Shown here: in pieces, positions 9,083 to 18,252 of the stretch
Layout of the letters: every line of letters starts with the position of its first letter
How positions within the stretch are numbered: the stretch's first letter is position 1
Origin: Methylovorus glucosotrophus
GTDB lineage: Bacteria > Pseudomonadota > Gammaproteobacteria > Burkholderiales > Methylophilaceae
Assembly (NCBI RefSeq): GCF_009858335.1
Contig: NZ_VMSE01000002.1
Span: forward strand, 62,001-126,000
DNA: 64,000 nt
Direction: 5' to 3'
Notes under the pieces: model-generated
Seen by the model: the letters and a program-made list of their open reading frames with translations, nothing else
Database searches by the model: none
What the model was told of the DNA's origin: nothing
Made by a program: the position numbers and the translations under genes

Positions 9083-9682
9083 ATGAGTATTTCCCGTAGT
9101 TCGACCTATCCGATTGAACCGGTTTTTCTGCAGCGCTGGTCGCCGCGCGCATTCACCGGCGAGGCTATCTCCGAAGAGACATTGCTGGCCCTGCTTGAGG
9201 CGGCGCGCTGGGCACCCTCGGCCAATAATGCCCAGCCATGGCGTTTTATCTATCTGCTGCCGGATTCGCCAGATTGGCAGGGGCTGCTGAACACCCTGAA
9301 TGAGAACAACCGGCGCTGGGCGCCGCAGGCTTCGGCATTTCTGGTCCTGCTTTCCAAGACGACACATATACGCCCTGGCGCCAGTGAGCCTGCTCCTCTG
9401 TATAGCCATTCACTGGATGCGGGTGCCGCCTGGGCTTATCTGGCTCTGCAGGCTGAGGCCAGCGGCTGGAGCACTCATCCTATCGGCGGCTACGATAGCG
9501 CTGCCCTGCAGGTATTGCTGGGGGTGCCGGAGGGCTATCGTCTGGAAACGCTGGTCGCGGTAGGGAAAAGGGGACCCGCCGAGGGGTTGCCAGACGATTT
9601 GCGCAGCCGGGAGCAACCCACGCCGCGTCGTCCACTGACGGAGATCGTGGCCAAAGATCGCTTCAGCTTTGCCACTACCTAG
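9083..9682 (+). CDS. Nitroreductase-family FMN oxidoreductase
   Basis: A 199-residue protein of the nitroreductase fold. The N-terminal FLQRWSPRAFTGE carries the RWSPRAF motif that contacts FMN phosphate, and WAPSANNAQPWRFIYL is the second diagnostic segment. The mid-protein AWAYLALQAEASGWSTHPIGGYD and the later VAVGKRG are also family hallmarks. These homodimers reduce nitro groups, quinones or flavins with NAD(P)H. Because two FMNH2-dependent monooxygenase-like genes follow, it may be the flavin reductase for them (the role SsuE plays in E. coli). That is inference from position. It starts 62 nt after the aldolase-like gene. Confidence 0.88.
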   Translation: MSISRSSTYPIEPVFLQRWSPRAFTGEAISEETLLALLEAARWAPSANNAQPWRFIYLLPDSPDWQGLLNTLNENNRRWAPQASAFLVLLSKTTHIRPGASEPAPLYSHSLDAGAAWAYLALQAEASGWSTHPIGGYDSAALQVLLGVPEGYRLETLVAVGKRGPAEGLPDDLRSREQPTPRRPLTEIVAKDRFSFATT

Positions 9683-9903
9683 CGTGACGAAGCCTGCCCA
9701 ACGCGACAGTTGGTCAGGCAACAGTCCGTTGCTGTAGCAGCAGCTGGCGTGTTGCCACAGCACCAGCTGCCCACACACTGCTGAATTTAAAACAGTACTA
9801 AGTTCATGGTTTTTATGTGTTTTTATTGGCGGGTGAGGGTGGGCACGCATCCTGCAATATCCAGTTGTCGACCACAGTGTCAACTTTCAACAAGGAAACC
9901 GAC

Positions 9904-10965
9904 ATGACTATCCAGTTTTACTGGCAGGTGCCTACGCGCGGAGATGGGCGTTTGGCGGATGCTGCTGTCAAGCTGCGCGGCGAGCGTAGCGATGACCAAC
10001 CTTATTTCACGGCAGGCGTGACGGATCCGCGCGGCCGCCAATTCAATTATTACGACCATCTGCATCAGATTGGCAAAGCGGCCGAGCTAGCCGGCTTTGA
10101 TGGCCTGCTGGTGCCCAACGATCCGCAAGGCGAAGAATCCTGGATCGTGGCTGGTTATCTGACGCGTAATACACGCCGCGTCAAGGTATTGGCGGCTTTT
10201 GATTCGGCCCGCGGTTCTGCCGTGTATGCCGCCAAGAATGCCGTGAGTTACCAACGCTACAGCAACAGCCGGTTTGCCTGGCAGATTGCGACGCCTGCGG
10301 ATGCGGCCGAACGGCGTGCCAATGGCGACTTTATTGATGATGCGGATATTCCACAACGTACGGAAGAGTTCGTGACGGTGGCGCGGCATGTGATCACCGA
10401 GACCGGCTACAGCTTCAAGGGGCGTTTCTTTGAAGTGCTGGAAGGTGGCTTTAAAGGGCCTCTTTCCGGCCAGGCGGTACCACAGGTATTCCTGACTGGG
10501 CAAACCGAGGCGGATCTTGCGGTATCGGCCAAGCTGGCGGATGTGCATGTATTTGAAGCGCTGCCACTGGCGGAGTTGAAACCGCATCTGGAGCGCTTGC
10601 AAGAACTCTCTGCCAAAGCCGGTCGTCCGGTGCAGGCAGCGTTACGCATTGATTTGCTGGTACGTGAAACCGCTGCAGAAGCCGTGCACGATGCCGCCCG
10701 TCAGGCGCGGCAGCAAGGGCAAACGGCCCTGCCAGACCAAGCCGGTCTGTGGCCTTTGCAAACGCCAGGCGCCGGTGCGGCACGCGCCACCCTGGTGGGC
10801 GATGCCGATCAGGTCATTGCTACCCTGACGGACTATGCCGCTGCCGGTATTACCGTGTTCCAGCTGGGCGCGGTGCCCGCGCTGGAAGAAGCTTACCGCA
10901 TAGGCGAACAGGTGCTGCCCACCCTGCGTGCACGCCTTGGTTTAACTCAACAACAGGCCGCCTAA
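9904..10965 (+). CDS. SsuD-like flavin-dependent monooxygenase, first paralogue
   Basis: A 353-residue luciferase-like monooxygenase starting MTIQFYWQVPTRGDGR, with AAGGAAACC upstream; an in-frame start at 9817 lacks one. IQFYWQVPTRGD corresponds to NMFWFLPTHGD of E. coli SsuD, and the C-terminal QLGAVPALEEAYRIGEQVLP matches the SsuD ending. A second conserved area is LRIDLLVRET, where SsuD has an Arg-x-His: the Arg remains but the His is Asp here. SsuD releases sulfite from alkanesulfonates with FMNH2 and O2; this protein is probably related in chemistry with another substrate. It has a 221-nt gap upstream, so it may have its own promoter, and its stop lies 10 nt before the next paralogue. 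Confidence 0.85.
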   Translation: MTIQFYWQVPTRGDGRLADAAVKLRGERSDDQPYFTAGVTDPRGRQFNYYDHLHQIGKAAELAGFDGLLVPNDPQGEESWIVAGYLTRNTRRVKVLAAFDSARGSAVYAAKNAVSYQRYSNSRFAWQIATPADAAERRANGDFIDDADIPQRTEEFVTVARHVITETGYSFKGRFFEVLEGGFKGPLSGQAVPQVFLTGQTEADLAVSAKLADVHVFEALPLAELKPHLERLQELSAKAGRPVQAALRIDLLVRETAAEAVHDAARQARQQGQTALPDQAGLWPLQTPGAGAARATLVGDADQVIATLTDYAAAGITVFQLGAVPALEEAYRIGEQVLPTLRARLGLTQQQAA

Positions 10966-10975
10966 GGAGACGATA

Positions 10976-12148
10976 ATGGCGATTGATATTTTCTGGCGTA
11001 TTCCTACGCATGGCGAGCCCAGCTCACTGCGCAACAAACTTCACCATCGCGGTGACTGGTCGCAGCAGGAGGGGGATCACATTGTGCATCGCGGCCTTGC
11101 CGGCGGCGGTAGCGATGGCTTCAACAGTCTGGACTATATTGCCGAGGTGGCGCGCGCTGCCGAAATTTCCGGCTTTCATGGTGGCTTGATTCCCTCATTC
11201 CCCATGACCGATGAGCCATGGGCGATTTCGTCTTTCCTGGCACGCGAAACCAGCACGTTCCGCTTCATGATCGCGTTTCAGCCGGGCTTCCTCAACCCGG
11301 TGACGGCGGCCCGCATGACGGCCAGCTTGCAACGTGCGAGTAATGGCCGCGCCCTGTTCAACATCATCACCGGCGGCGGCGGTCCCGCCCAACTGTGGTG
11401 GGGCGATGTCGCGCCGCATGATGACCGCTATGCGCGCACGACCGAGTTCCTGGATGTGCTGCGTGGCTTGTGGAAGGGAGGCAGCTACTCTCATCACGGC
11501 AAGTTCTATCAGCTGGAAAATGCGGCATTGCCGGAACAGCTGCTCGGGCAGGATTTCCCTGAGATTTACTTCTCCGGTTCCTCGGATGCGGCCTTGGTCT
11601 CGGCTTCCCAGCACGCTGACTTTTATCTTTCCTGGCTGGAGCCTTTTGACCAGCTCAAGGAGAAATTCGACAAGGTAAAAGAAAAAACCGACAAGCTTGG
11701 TCGCAAGGTGAAATGCGCCGTGCGGGTGGATATTGTGGCTCGGGCGACGGAAGAAGAAGCCTGGCGCGAAGTGCGGCGCGGCTTTGAAAACCTGAGCGAG
11801 GCTGATAAGGAGCGCTATGCCCGTTTTGCCCAGCAGACCGGCGATTCGGTTGGCGCCAACCGCCAACGCAACAACACGCCGAAGACGCTGGATAATTACC
11901 GTGATTTCATCCTGCATCCCAATATCTGGTCCGGCTTCAGCCTGCTGCGGGGTGGTCAGACCAACGGCATCGTGGGGAGCTACGAGCAAGTGGCAGAGCG
12001 TCTTGATGATCTGGTCAAACTGGGGGCGGATGCCTTTATCCTCGCTAGCACGCCACATCTGGAAGAGGCTTACCGCGTTGGCGAAGAAGTCCTGCCACTG
12101 GTGCAAGGCCATGGCGCCAGAAATTCGATACTGCGCGCGGTAGGGTAA
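10976..12148 (+). CDS. SsuD-like flavin-dependent monooxygenase, second paralogue
   Basis: A 390-residue luciferase-like monooxygenase close to alkanesulfonate monooxygenase SsuD in length and motifs. Matching segments are MAIDIFWRIPTHGE, SNGRALFNIITGGGG, IYFSGSSDAAL, TDSVGANRQ, HPNIWSGFSLLRGG and PHLEEAYRVGEEVLP. The conserved Arg in VRVDIVARA is kept, but the position of the SsuD catalytic-area His is Asp, as in the paralogue before it. It follows that gene by 10 nt with an AAGGAGA ribosome site, so they are co-translated. The likely role is FMNH2-dependent oxidation of an organosulfur compound. A sulfone or sulfonate would produce sulfinate or sulfite, linking it to the DszB-like protein. 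Substrate assignment is inference. Confidence 0.87.
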   Translation: MAIDIFWRIPTHGEPSSLRNKLHHRGDWSQQEGDHIVHRGLAGGGSDGFNSLDYIAEVARAAEISGFHGGLIPSFPMTDEPWAISSFLARETSTFRFMIAFQPGFLNPVTAARMTASLQRASNGRALFNIITGGGGPAQLWWGDVAPHDDRYARTTEFLDVLRGLWKGGSYSHHGKFYQLENAALPEQLLGQDFPEIYFSGSSDAALVSASQHADFYLSWLEPFDQLKEKFDKVKEKTDKLGRKVKCAVRVDIVARATEEEAWREVRRGFENLSEADKERYARFAQQTGDSVGANRQRNNTPKTLDNYRDFILHPNIWSGFSLLRGGQTNGIVGSYEQVAERLDDLVKLGADAFILASTPHLEEAYRVGEEVLPLVQGHGARNSILRAVG

Positions 12149-12170
12149 ACGTCTCAAGCAGGCAAGTTGC

Positions 12171-12210
12171 CCCAGCAAAAAGCCCAGTCATGACTGGGCT
12201 TTTTGCTGGG
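12171..12210 (+). terminator. 40-nt perfectly palindromic terminator
   Basis: The two 20-nt arms (12171-12190 and 12191-12210) are exact reverse complements. The core GCCCAGTCA/TGACTGGGC is flanked by A5 and T5, and then by CCCAGC/GCTGGG. It works as a rho-independent terminator on either strand, 22 nt after the second monooxygenase. Confidence 0.9.
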
Positions 12211-12545
12211 TGCGGCCGTTATAGAAAAGAGTGCTCGGGCCGCATTTGCAGAACTTTTACCTTGTGCAATATGAAATCTCGTCATCACCTGTGGTGTTCG
12301 CTGAGTGCTTGGGATATTTTTCTGTTTTATGCGTAACGAGATCAGTATTCCGGGGTCTGATCATAGTAAATAAGCGAAGGCAAAATCAGCAAAGGCAGAT
12401 CAGCCCTCGCCATCCCCGGTGAGCATGTGGAGTGACACATCATGTTTTTTTGGTCGCTATCTGTGCATCCGTCTTTTTCTGGCGTTGTGCCACAACGCTT
12501 TATTAGTCTTTCTTAAGTCTGCTTTTAGTGCATGATGAAGTCTCT
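12211..12545. other. 335-nt gap before the diguanylate cyclase gene
   Basis: No gene is supported here. An inverted repeat GCGTTGTG-C-CACAACGC at 12482-12498 lies about 50 nt before the likely start codon and could be an operator or the stem of a short hairpin. The rest shows no structure I recognise. Confidence 0.4.
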
Positions 12546-13907
12546 ATGGAAATAAAATCCCACGATCTCCTGGCCAGCTTTATGGACCTCCTGATGGATG
12601 CCGTCCTGGCGGTGGATGTCGATGGCAAGATCGTCGTCGCAAGCGCGGCTTGCGAACGTGTGTTTGGTTACACCCCGCAGGAAATGGTGGGCAGGAATAT
12701 CTTCGCCATGGTGGTCCCGGAAGACCTTGACCGTACCACAGAGACTGCGCGTGAGGTCATGTCCGGCAATCCCTTGTTGTATTTTGAAAATCGCTATATC
12801 CGCAAGGATGGGCAGATTGTCGACATTATGTGGACGGCGCGCTGGTCGCCTGAAGACCAGCTGCGCATCGGCGTCGCTCGCGACATTACCGAGCGCAAGC
12901 GCGCCGAGGCGTTGCAGGCTGCGCTCTATGCCATTTCAGAGGCGGCGTATGCGGCGGAAGACCTCATCTCGCTGTTTCAGCGCATTCATCATATTGTCGG
13001 CAGCTTGCTCCCTGCGGACTGCTTTTCGGTGACGCTCTACGACGAGGACAAGGATCAGTTAATGTTCCCCTACCTGGTGGATAATCTGCAATGGACCGAG
13101 CAGCCCTCCAAACCTGCCGCCGGTACCTTGTGCGCCGAGATTATACGGAGTGGCCAGCCTTTGCTGCTGACGGCAGAAGACATTGCTGCGGGGAGCGCTC
13201 TGGTGAAAAACGCGCTTGAGCCGCATGTGCTGAGTTGGCTTGGTGTCCCCCTCAAATCGCAAAAAGGCATGATAGGCGTGCTCACGATAAAGCGCTACCT
13301 GGGTGGCATCAGCTATCAGCTGAAAGATCAGGAGCTGCTGCAATTTATATCCACGCAGATTGCTACCGCCATTGAGCGCCAGAAGATGCAGGCCAGGTTG
13401 CAGCAGTTGGCCCAGTATGACGCCCTCACTACTTTACCCAATCGCGAGTTTCTCACCCATAAACTGGAAGCAGCACTGAGCTCTGCCGAGCGCGAGCAAC
13501 GCCACTTGGCCCTGTTGTACCTGGATCTGGACAAGTTCAAGCAGGTCAATGACAGCCTGGGACATGACGCTGGCGATACGTTGCTGCAGGAAGTGGCGGC
13601 TCGTCTCAAGCTCAGCATGCGCGAAACTGACATGGTGGCGCGCCTGGGTGGGGATGAGTTTGTGGTGTTGCTGCAGGATATTTCTTCGCCGGATCAGGCG
13701 GCGATGGTGGTGGAAAAAATACGCGGAGTGCTGGCCCAGCCATTTGAGATTGATGGGCATCGCCTCGCCATTCGCCCCAGCATTGGCATCGCTCTTTATC
13801 CTGATCATGGGCAGGACAGGCATGCCTTGCTCAAGCACGCTGACAAAGCCATGTATCAGGAAAAGCATGGCGAGCGGAATGCAGCAGCCAAACCTCAAAC
13901 GGCATGA
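12546..13907 (+). CDS. PAS-GAF-GGDEF diguanylate cyclase
   Basis: About 453 residues starting MEIKSHDLL with a weak GAAG ribosome site; an ATG at 12528 is an alternative. An N-terminal PAS domain (residues 10-120) ends in RIGVARDITERKRAE. A GAF domain follows (about 130-285, LLPADCFSVTLYD, WLGVPL), then GGDEF (about 295-445). The active motif RLGGDEFVVLL is intact, with DLDKFKQVNDSLGH before it, so it should make cyclic di-GMP from GTP. RETD, five residues before GGDEF, matches the RxxD inhibitory site for product feedback. No transmembrane segment or EAL domain is present, so it is a cytosolic sensor; the PAS or GAF ligand is unknown. It stands alone between two terminators. Confidence 0.93.
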   Translation: MEIKSHDLLASFMDLLMDAVLAVDVDGKIVVASAACERVFGYTPQEMVGRNIFAMVVPEDLDRTTETAREVMSGNPLLYFENRYIRKDGQIVDIMWTARWSPEDQLRIGVARDITERKRAEALQAALYAISEAAYAAEDLISLFQRIHHIVGSLLPADCFSVTLYDEDKDQLMFPYLVDNLQWTEQPSKPAAGTLCAEIIRSGQPLLLTAEDIAAGSALVKNALEPHVLSWLGVPLKSQKGMIGVLTIKRYLGGISYQLKDQELLQFISTQIATAIERQKMQARLQQLAQYDALTTLPNREFLTHKLEAALSSAEREQRHLALLYLDLDKFKQVNDSLGHDAGDTLLQEVAARLKLSMRETDMVARLGGDEFVVLLQDISSPDQAAMVVEKIRGVLAQPFEIDGHRLAIRPSIGIALYPDHGQDRHALLKHADKAMYQEKHGERNAAAKPQTA

Positions 13908-14010
13908 CGATGCTTAACCCCTGATGCGGGCTATCAGGCACTCGCCGGTGAACGAGGCGGTAGCCTCTCAAAAAAATACTTAAAAAATAAAAGCGGGTGG
14001 GAGCAGAAAT

Positions 14011-14036
14011 GAAAACGCCCAACTAAAAGCTGGGCG
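14011..14036 (-). terminator. Terminator of the tRNA-Phe gene
   Basis: CGCCCA (14016-14021) pairs with TGGGCG (14031-14036), and on the minus strand the stem is followed by TTTTC. It lies 9 nt after the CCA end of the tRNA. Confidence 0.7.
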
Positions 14037-14044
14037 CTTGATAT

Positions 14045-14120
<76 letters not shown>

Positions 14121-14271
14121 GGCGTTTTTGAGCACTCGGCTCGCAAACAAGACGCGCATTATAGCAAACTTATTTCAGCTGTGTCATTGCCAATCTGCGC
14201 TCACGCAAAGAATTTAAGATATTTTGCCGCCCTGCCATTAAAATGGTGCCAACTCATTGTTAGCCGTTCTC

Positions 14272-15315
14272 ATGCAAATTCCTGATATTCAAACGCTGGA
14301 CCGCGGCCTTTCTGCGGCCCTGCAGCACAAAATTGACCAGAAAACCAAACCATTGGGCGCCCTTGGCCGTCTGGAAGGGCTCGCCCTGCAGCTGGGGCTG
14401 ATACAGCAGCGTCTGGATCCGGTGTTGCGTCAGCCGGTGATGATGGTATTTGCCGCGGATCATGGCATTGTCGCGGCGGGCGTCAGTCCTTATCCGCAGG
14501 CGGTGACCATGCAGATGGTGCTGAATTTTCTGCAGGGTGGGGCCGCAATCAATGTGTTTGCCCGCCAGGTGGGCATGGATATCCGTGTGGTGGATGCCGG
14601 TGTGAATCATGATTTTGCGCCGCACCCCATGCTGCTCTCGCACAAGGTGGCGATGGGCACGCAGAACATGCTGCAAGCACCTGCGATGTCGGAAGCCGAA
14701 TGTGAAAAAGCCATCAATATTGGCAGACAACTGGCGCATGCCGAGATTGCGAAAGGCAGCAACGTGCTGGCGTTTGGCGAAATGGGCATAGGCAATACCA
14801 CGGCGGCAGCGGCCCTGATGGCGGCGCTGTGCCAGCTGCCTGCCCAGGCATGTGTTGGCAGGGGCACAGGGCTGGACGATGCGGGCCTGCAGCGCAAAGT
14901 GGATGTGGTGGAACAGGTGCTGCAACATCATGCTCCGCACCTGCACAGTCCTTTATCCGCCTTGCAGCATGTGGGTGGGCTGGAGATCGCCATGATGGCA
15001 GGCGCCATGCTGGGCGCGGCAGAAAAGCAGGCCGTGATACTGGTGGATGGCTTTATCTGTACCGCCGCCATGCTGGTGGCAAGTCGTATCGCCCCGGCTG
15101 TGCTGGATTACGCGGTATTTACCCATTGCTCTGGCGAGCAAGGGCATCGGCGTCTGCTACAGGCCCTGCAGGCGGAACCTTTGCTCGACATCGGTTTGCG
15201 GCTAGGTGAAGGCACCGGCGCCGCGCTGGCATATCCACTGTTGCAGGCCGCGGCCAATTTCATGAATGAAATGGCCTCGTTCGAATCCGCCGGTGTGGAT
15301 GGCAAGAGCGCTTAA
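14272..15315 (+). CDS. cobT: Nicotinate-nucleotide-dimethylbenzimidazole phosphoribosyltransferase
   Basis: A 347-residue CobT, starting [13 protein letters not shown]; a TTG at 14257 in the same frame is less likely. It makes alpha-ribazole 5'-phosphate from nicotinate mononucleotide and dimethylbenzimidazole, activating the lower ligand of cobalamin. Diagnostic segments are [35 protein letters not shown] and the C-terminal [14 protein letters not shown], whose Glu is the catalytic base in the family. It opens a plus-strand operon with cobS (7 nt downstream) and cobC. The lower ligand could come from BluB, encoded about 11 kb away on the other strand. Confidence 0.96.
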   Translation: MQIPDIQTLDRGLSAALQHKIDQKTKPLGALGRLEGLALQLGLIQQRLDPVLRQPVMMVFAADHGIVAAGVSPYPQAVTMQMVLNFLQGGAAINVFARQVGMDIRVVDAGVNHDFAPHPMLLSHKVAMGTQNMLQAPAMSEAECEKAINIGRQLAHAEIAKGSNVLAFGEMGIGNTTAAAALMAALCQLPAQACVGRGTGLDDAGLQRKVDVVEQVLQHHAPHLHSPLSALQHVGGLEIAMMAGAMLGAAEKQAVILVDGFICTAAMLVASRIAPAVLDYAVFTHCSGEQGHRRLLQALQAEPLLDIGLRLGEGTGAALAYPLLQAAANFMNEMASFESAGVDGKSA

Positions 15316-15321
15316 ATCGCC

Positions 15322-16083
15322 GTGAAGTTCATCCATCCATTTTTGCTGGCACTTGGGTTTTTCAGCCGCATTCCCGTCCCCTCCAAGCCGGATTTCAAGC
15401 CTGCTGACATGGCCGGGATTTCCGCGTTTTTCCCGTTGGTGGGCTGGATCATCGGTACTGGCATGGCCGCGGTGTATATCGTTGTGCATCAGCTGCTACC
15501 GCATGGGGTCAGCATAATTTGCATGCTGGCAGCCGGTATATGGCTCACAGGAGCTCTGCATGAAGATGGCTTGGCCGATACAGTGGACGGCCTGGGTGGC
15601 GGCTTGGATCGAGAGCGTGTGCTCACCATCATGCATGATTCGCGAGTGGGAAGTTACGGCGTGCTGGCTTTGGGCGTGATGCTTTTACTCAAATTCAGTA
15701 CCTTGTCCGCCATGTCTTCAGGGGTGATGTTATGGGCCGTATTGGCAGGGCATAGCGTGAGCCGCCTGGCGGGCGTATGGCTGATGCAAACCTTGGAATA
15801 CGTGCGTCCGCAGGGCAAAGGCGGGGGCATGACCCAGCCACTCTGCAAGCGAGCACTGGCATTTGCCATGCTGACAGGCTTGCTGCCTTTGCTGGGCGCC
15901 GCCTGGTGTATTCCACTTTGGGATTTGCCACTGGTGCTGCTGGCAGTGGCCCTGGTGTGGTGGTGGTTTCGCGCCGTGCTGCAGCGTCGCCTTGGCGGCT
16001 ACACCGGAGATTGCGTAGGCGCCATGCAGCAGTTGACTGAAATCATGTTTTATCTGGGAGTGTTGGCATGTCTAAGCCAGTGA
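15322..16083 (+). CDS. cobS: Adenosylcobinamide-GDP ribazoletransferase (cobalamin synthase)
   Basis: A 253-residue integral membrane protein starting at GTG, 7 nt after cobT. It joins adenosylcobinamide-GDP and alpha-ribazole(-phosphate), the last assembly step, at the inner membrane. FFSRIPVP near the N-terminus and the metal-binding GALHEDGLADTVDGLGGG near residue 80 are CobS signatures. About six hydrophobic helices follow. The end overlaps cobC by 16 nt, indicating translational coupling, so ribazole-phosphate transfer and dephosphorylation are made together. Confidence 0.95.
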   Translation: MKFIHPFLLALGFFSRIPVPSKPDFKPADMAGISAFFPLVGWIIGTGMAAVYIVVHQLLPHGVSIICMLAAGIWLTGALHEDGLADTVDGLGGGLDRERVLTIMHDSRVGSYGVLALGVMLLLKFSTLSAMSSGVMLWAVLAGHSVSRLAGVWLMQTLEYVRPQGKGGGMTQPLCKRALAFAMLTGLLPLLGAAWCIPLWDLPLVLLAVALVWWWFRAVLQRRLGGYTGDCVGAMQQLTEIMFYLGVLACLSQ

Positions 16084-16664
16084 TGGAATTGTATCTGGTG
16101 CGGCACACCACGCCGGATATCGCACCGGGGATCTGCTACGGGCAGTCGGATATCGGCGTCAAGCATACCTTTGAAGAAGAGGTGACGGCACTACGGCCTA
16201 AAATCGCCCATATTGAAGCCGCTTCCTTCCATAGCAGTCCATTGCAGCGTTGCCTCTTGCTGGCGCAAGCTGTGGCTGGGACCAAGCACGAAATTCAGCA
16301 GGATGCACGTCTCAAGGAACTCAACTTTGGCGATTGGGAACTGCAATCCTGGGACGACATTCCCCGTGGCCTGCTGGATGAGTGGGCGGACGAACATGTC
16401 AAACTGGCGCCGCCCAATGGCGAATCTTTCCATGATCTCTCGCAACGTGCGCAGGCCTTCGTCGAGCAGCTGGCGAACCAAGGCACGGGCGTGCATGTTG
16501 CCTTCACGCATGCCGGGGTCATACGCGCCCTCACCGGATTTGCGCTGGGTTTACCCCTCAGTAACGTGTTTAGACTGCACATCGACTATGCTAGTGTCAC
16601 GAAACTGATGATTGATCTTGACCGTGACCGGCCGCTAATGCGCGTCGGCTTTGTTAACCGCTGA
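16068..16664 (+). CDS. cobC: Alpha-ribazole phosphatase (histidine phosphatase family)
   Basis: A 198-residue phosphoglycerate-mutase-like phosphatase. The nucleophilic His lies in YLVRHTTPDI, where RHT replaces the common RHG as in many CobC proteins. GICYGQSD, FHSSPLQRC and the second active-site VAFTHAGVIRAL complete the site. It removes the 5'-phosphate from alpha-ribazole phosphate or from adenosylcobalamin phosphate. It starts inside the cobS coding region and is followed 18 nt later by an unrelated TPR gene, so the operon probably continues. Confidence 0.92.
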   Translation: MSKPVMELYLVRHTTPDIAPGICYGQSDIGVKHTFEEEVTALRPKIAHIEAASFHSSPLQRCLLLAQAVAGTKHEIQQDARLKELNFGDWELQSWDDIPRGLLDEWADEHVKLAPPNGESFHDLSQRAQAFVEQLANQGTGVHVAFTHAGVIRALTGFALGLPLSNVFRLHIDYASVTKLMIDLDRDRPLMRVGFVNR

Positions 16665-16682
16665 GCCCCGTAACCTGACCTT

Positions 16683-18185
16683 ATGTCTACATCGTCCACC
16701 CCATCCAGTCAGAAAAAAAACGCCGGGGCGGGCGAACTGGCGACCCTGGCAAAACGCGCCGACCAGGCCCTGGCGCAGGGGAATTACAAACTTGCGCTGG
16801 AACAGTACAACCAGATGCTGGCGCAGCAGGCAGATAATCTGGCCGCGCTGGTGGGGTGTGGGCGGGCGCTAACTTCTCTCAAACAATACGAATTTGCCAT
16901 CGCGCATCTGGATTATGCGCTGGCTGCCGCGCCGCAAGACGCCGCTATCCATCATTACCGTGGGCTCGCCCTGCAAAAGGCGCGTCGCTTTGATGAGGCT
17001 ATCGCTGCCTTGCAGACGGCCATCGAGCTTGAGCCTGATCAGCCTGCGCTGTACCTCAATCTTGCCAATACCCTGGCAGACGCGGGAGATGCCGAGCTGG
17101 CTCTGGCGTTTTATGACCAGATCATTGCGCAATATCCCTCGGCGCTGGCATTTAATAATCGTGGCAACCTGCATCTGGATCAGGGGCGCTTTGCCCTGGC
17201 CATGCAGGATTTTAACGAGGCCATTGCCCGACAACCCGATCAGCCCCGGTTCTTCTGGAACAAAGCCCTGCTGCATTTGTTGCTGGGGGAGTACGAGGCG
17301 GGCTGGAAACTCTATGAATATGGATTTCACACCGAAGGCGAAGCACGTGGCCTGATGCGCAGGTTCGATCAGCCGCGCTGGCTCGGCGATACCCCGTTGG
17401 CGGGCAAGCGCTTGCTGCTGTGGGCAGAGCAGGGCTATGGCGATACCATCCAGTTTAGCCGCTATGCGCTGCTGGCCATGGAGCAGGGTGCGCAAGTGAT
17501 TCTTGAAGTGCAGCCGCCCTTGCAGGCGCTTATTCAGACTATGCATCCGCAGCTGCAGGTTGTTGCCGCCGGGCAAGCCCTGCCGGCATTTGACCTGCAT
17601 AGCCCCTTGCTCAGCATGCCCCTGGCATGGGCCAATGCCGGGCAAGCCGGTGTGCCTGCTTACCCCGCCTATTTGCATGCCGATGAAAGGCTGAAGGCGG
17701 GCTTTTCGCATGCCTCTGGTAATAAACCACGCGTAGGTCTGGTGTGGTCTGGTTCTACCACGCATAGCAATGACCACCGGCGTAGCCTGCTGTTGCAGAG
17801 CCTGCAATCCTGGCGCGATTTGCCGATAGCGCTGCATTGCTTGCAGCTGGACGTGCGTGAGGCAGACCTGACTGTCTTGGCCGAATGGCCCGGGATGCAT
17901 CTCTATACCAGCCGCCTCAAGGATTTTAGCGATACAGCTGCCTTGATCAGCACGCTGGACGTGGTGATTTCGGTCGATACCGCCGTCGCGCATCTGGCAG
18001 GAGCCCTGGGCAAACCCTTATGGGTGCTCTTGCCATGGATACCGGATTTTCGCTGGCTGCTGGATAGTCCACATAGCCCTTGGTACCCCACGGCACGGCT
18101 TTACCGGCAACCGGTAGCCGGAGATTGGGCGAGTGTGGTGGAGCAGGTGAGGATGGATCTGCTAGCCTTGGGCAGTCCGTCATAA
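16683..18185 (+). CDS. TPR protein with GT9-like C-terminal domain, first paralogue
   Basis: A 500-residue protein in two parts. Residues about 20-200 are tandem tetratricopeptide repeats (for example DAAIHHYRGLALQKARRFDEA, one of roughly five). Residues about 225-495 resemble a heptosyltransferase/GT9-type fold, with LLLWAEQGYGDTIQFSRYA, GLVWSGSTTHSNDHRRSL and VISVDTAVAHLAGALGKPLWVLLP. The last motif is the nucleotide-sugar region of such enzymes. No signal peptide is present. Function is unknown; protein O-glycosylation is a possibility. It starts 18 nt after cobC but has no recognised role in cobalamin metabolism. The next gene is a longer paralogue. Confidence 0.8.
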   Translation: MSTSSTPSSQKKNAGAGELATLAKRADQALAQGNYKLALEQYNQMLAQQADNLAALVGCGRALTSLKQYEFAIAHLDYALAAAPQDAAIHHYRGLALQKARRFDEAIAALQTAIELEPDQPALYLNLANTLADAGDAELALAFYDQIIAQYPSALAFNNRGNLHLDQGRFALAMQDFNEAIARQPDQPRFFWNKALLHLLLGEYEAGWKLYEYGFHTEGEARGLMRRFDQPRWLGDTPLAGKRLLLWAEQGYGDTIQFSRYALLAMEQGAQVILEVQPPLQALIQTMHPQLQVVAAGQALPAFDLHSPLLSMPLAWANAGQAGVPAYPAYLHADERLKAGFSHASGNKPRVGLVWSGSTTHSNDHRRSLLLQSLQSWRDLPIALHCLQLDVREADLTVLAEWPGMHLYTSRLKDFSDTAALISTLDVVISVDTAVAHLAGALGKPLWVLLPWIPDFRWLLDSPHSPWYPTARLYRQPVAGDWASVVEQVRMDLLALGSPS

Positions 18186-18252
18186 GCGTTCACATAAAAA
18201 TGAAGAAGGATGCGGCCGAAAAACGGCTTGCTGAAAACAGGGAGTCAACTGC

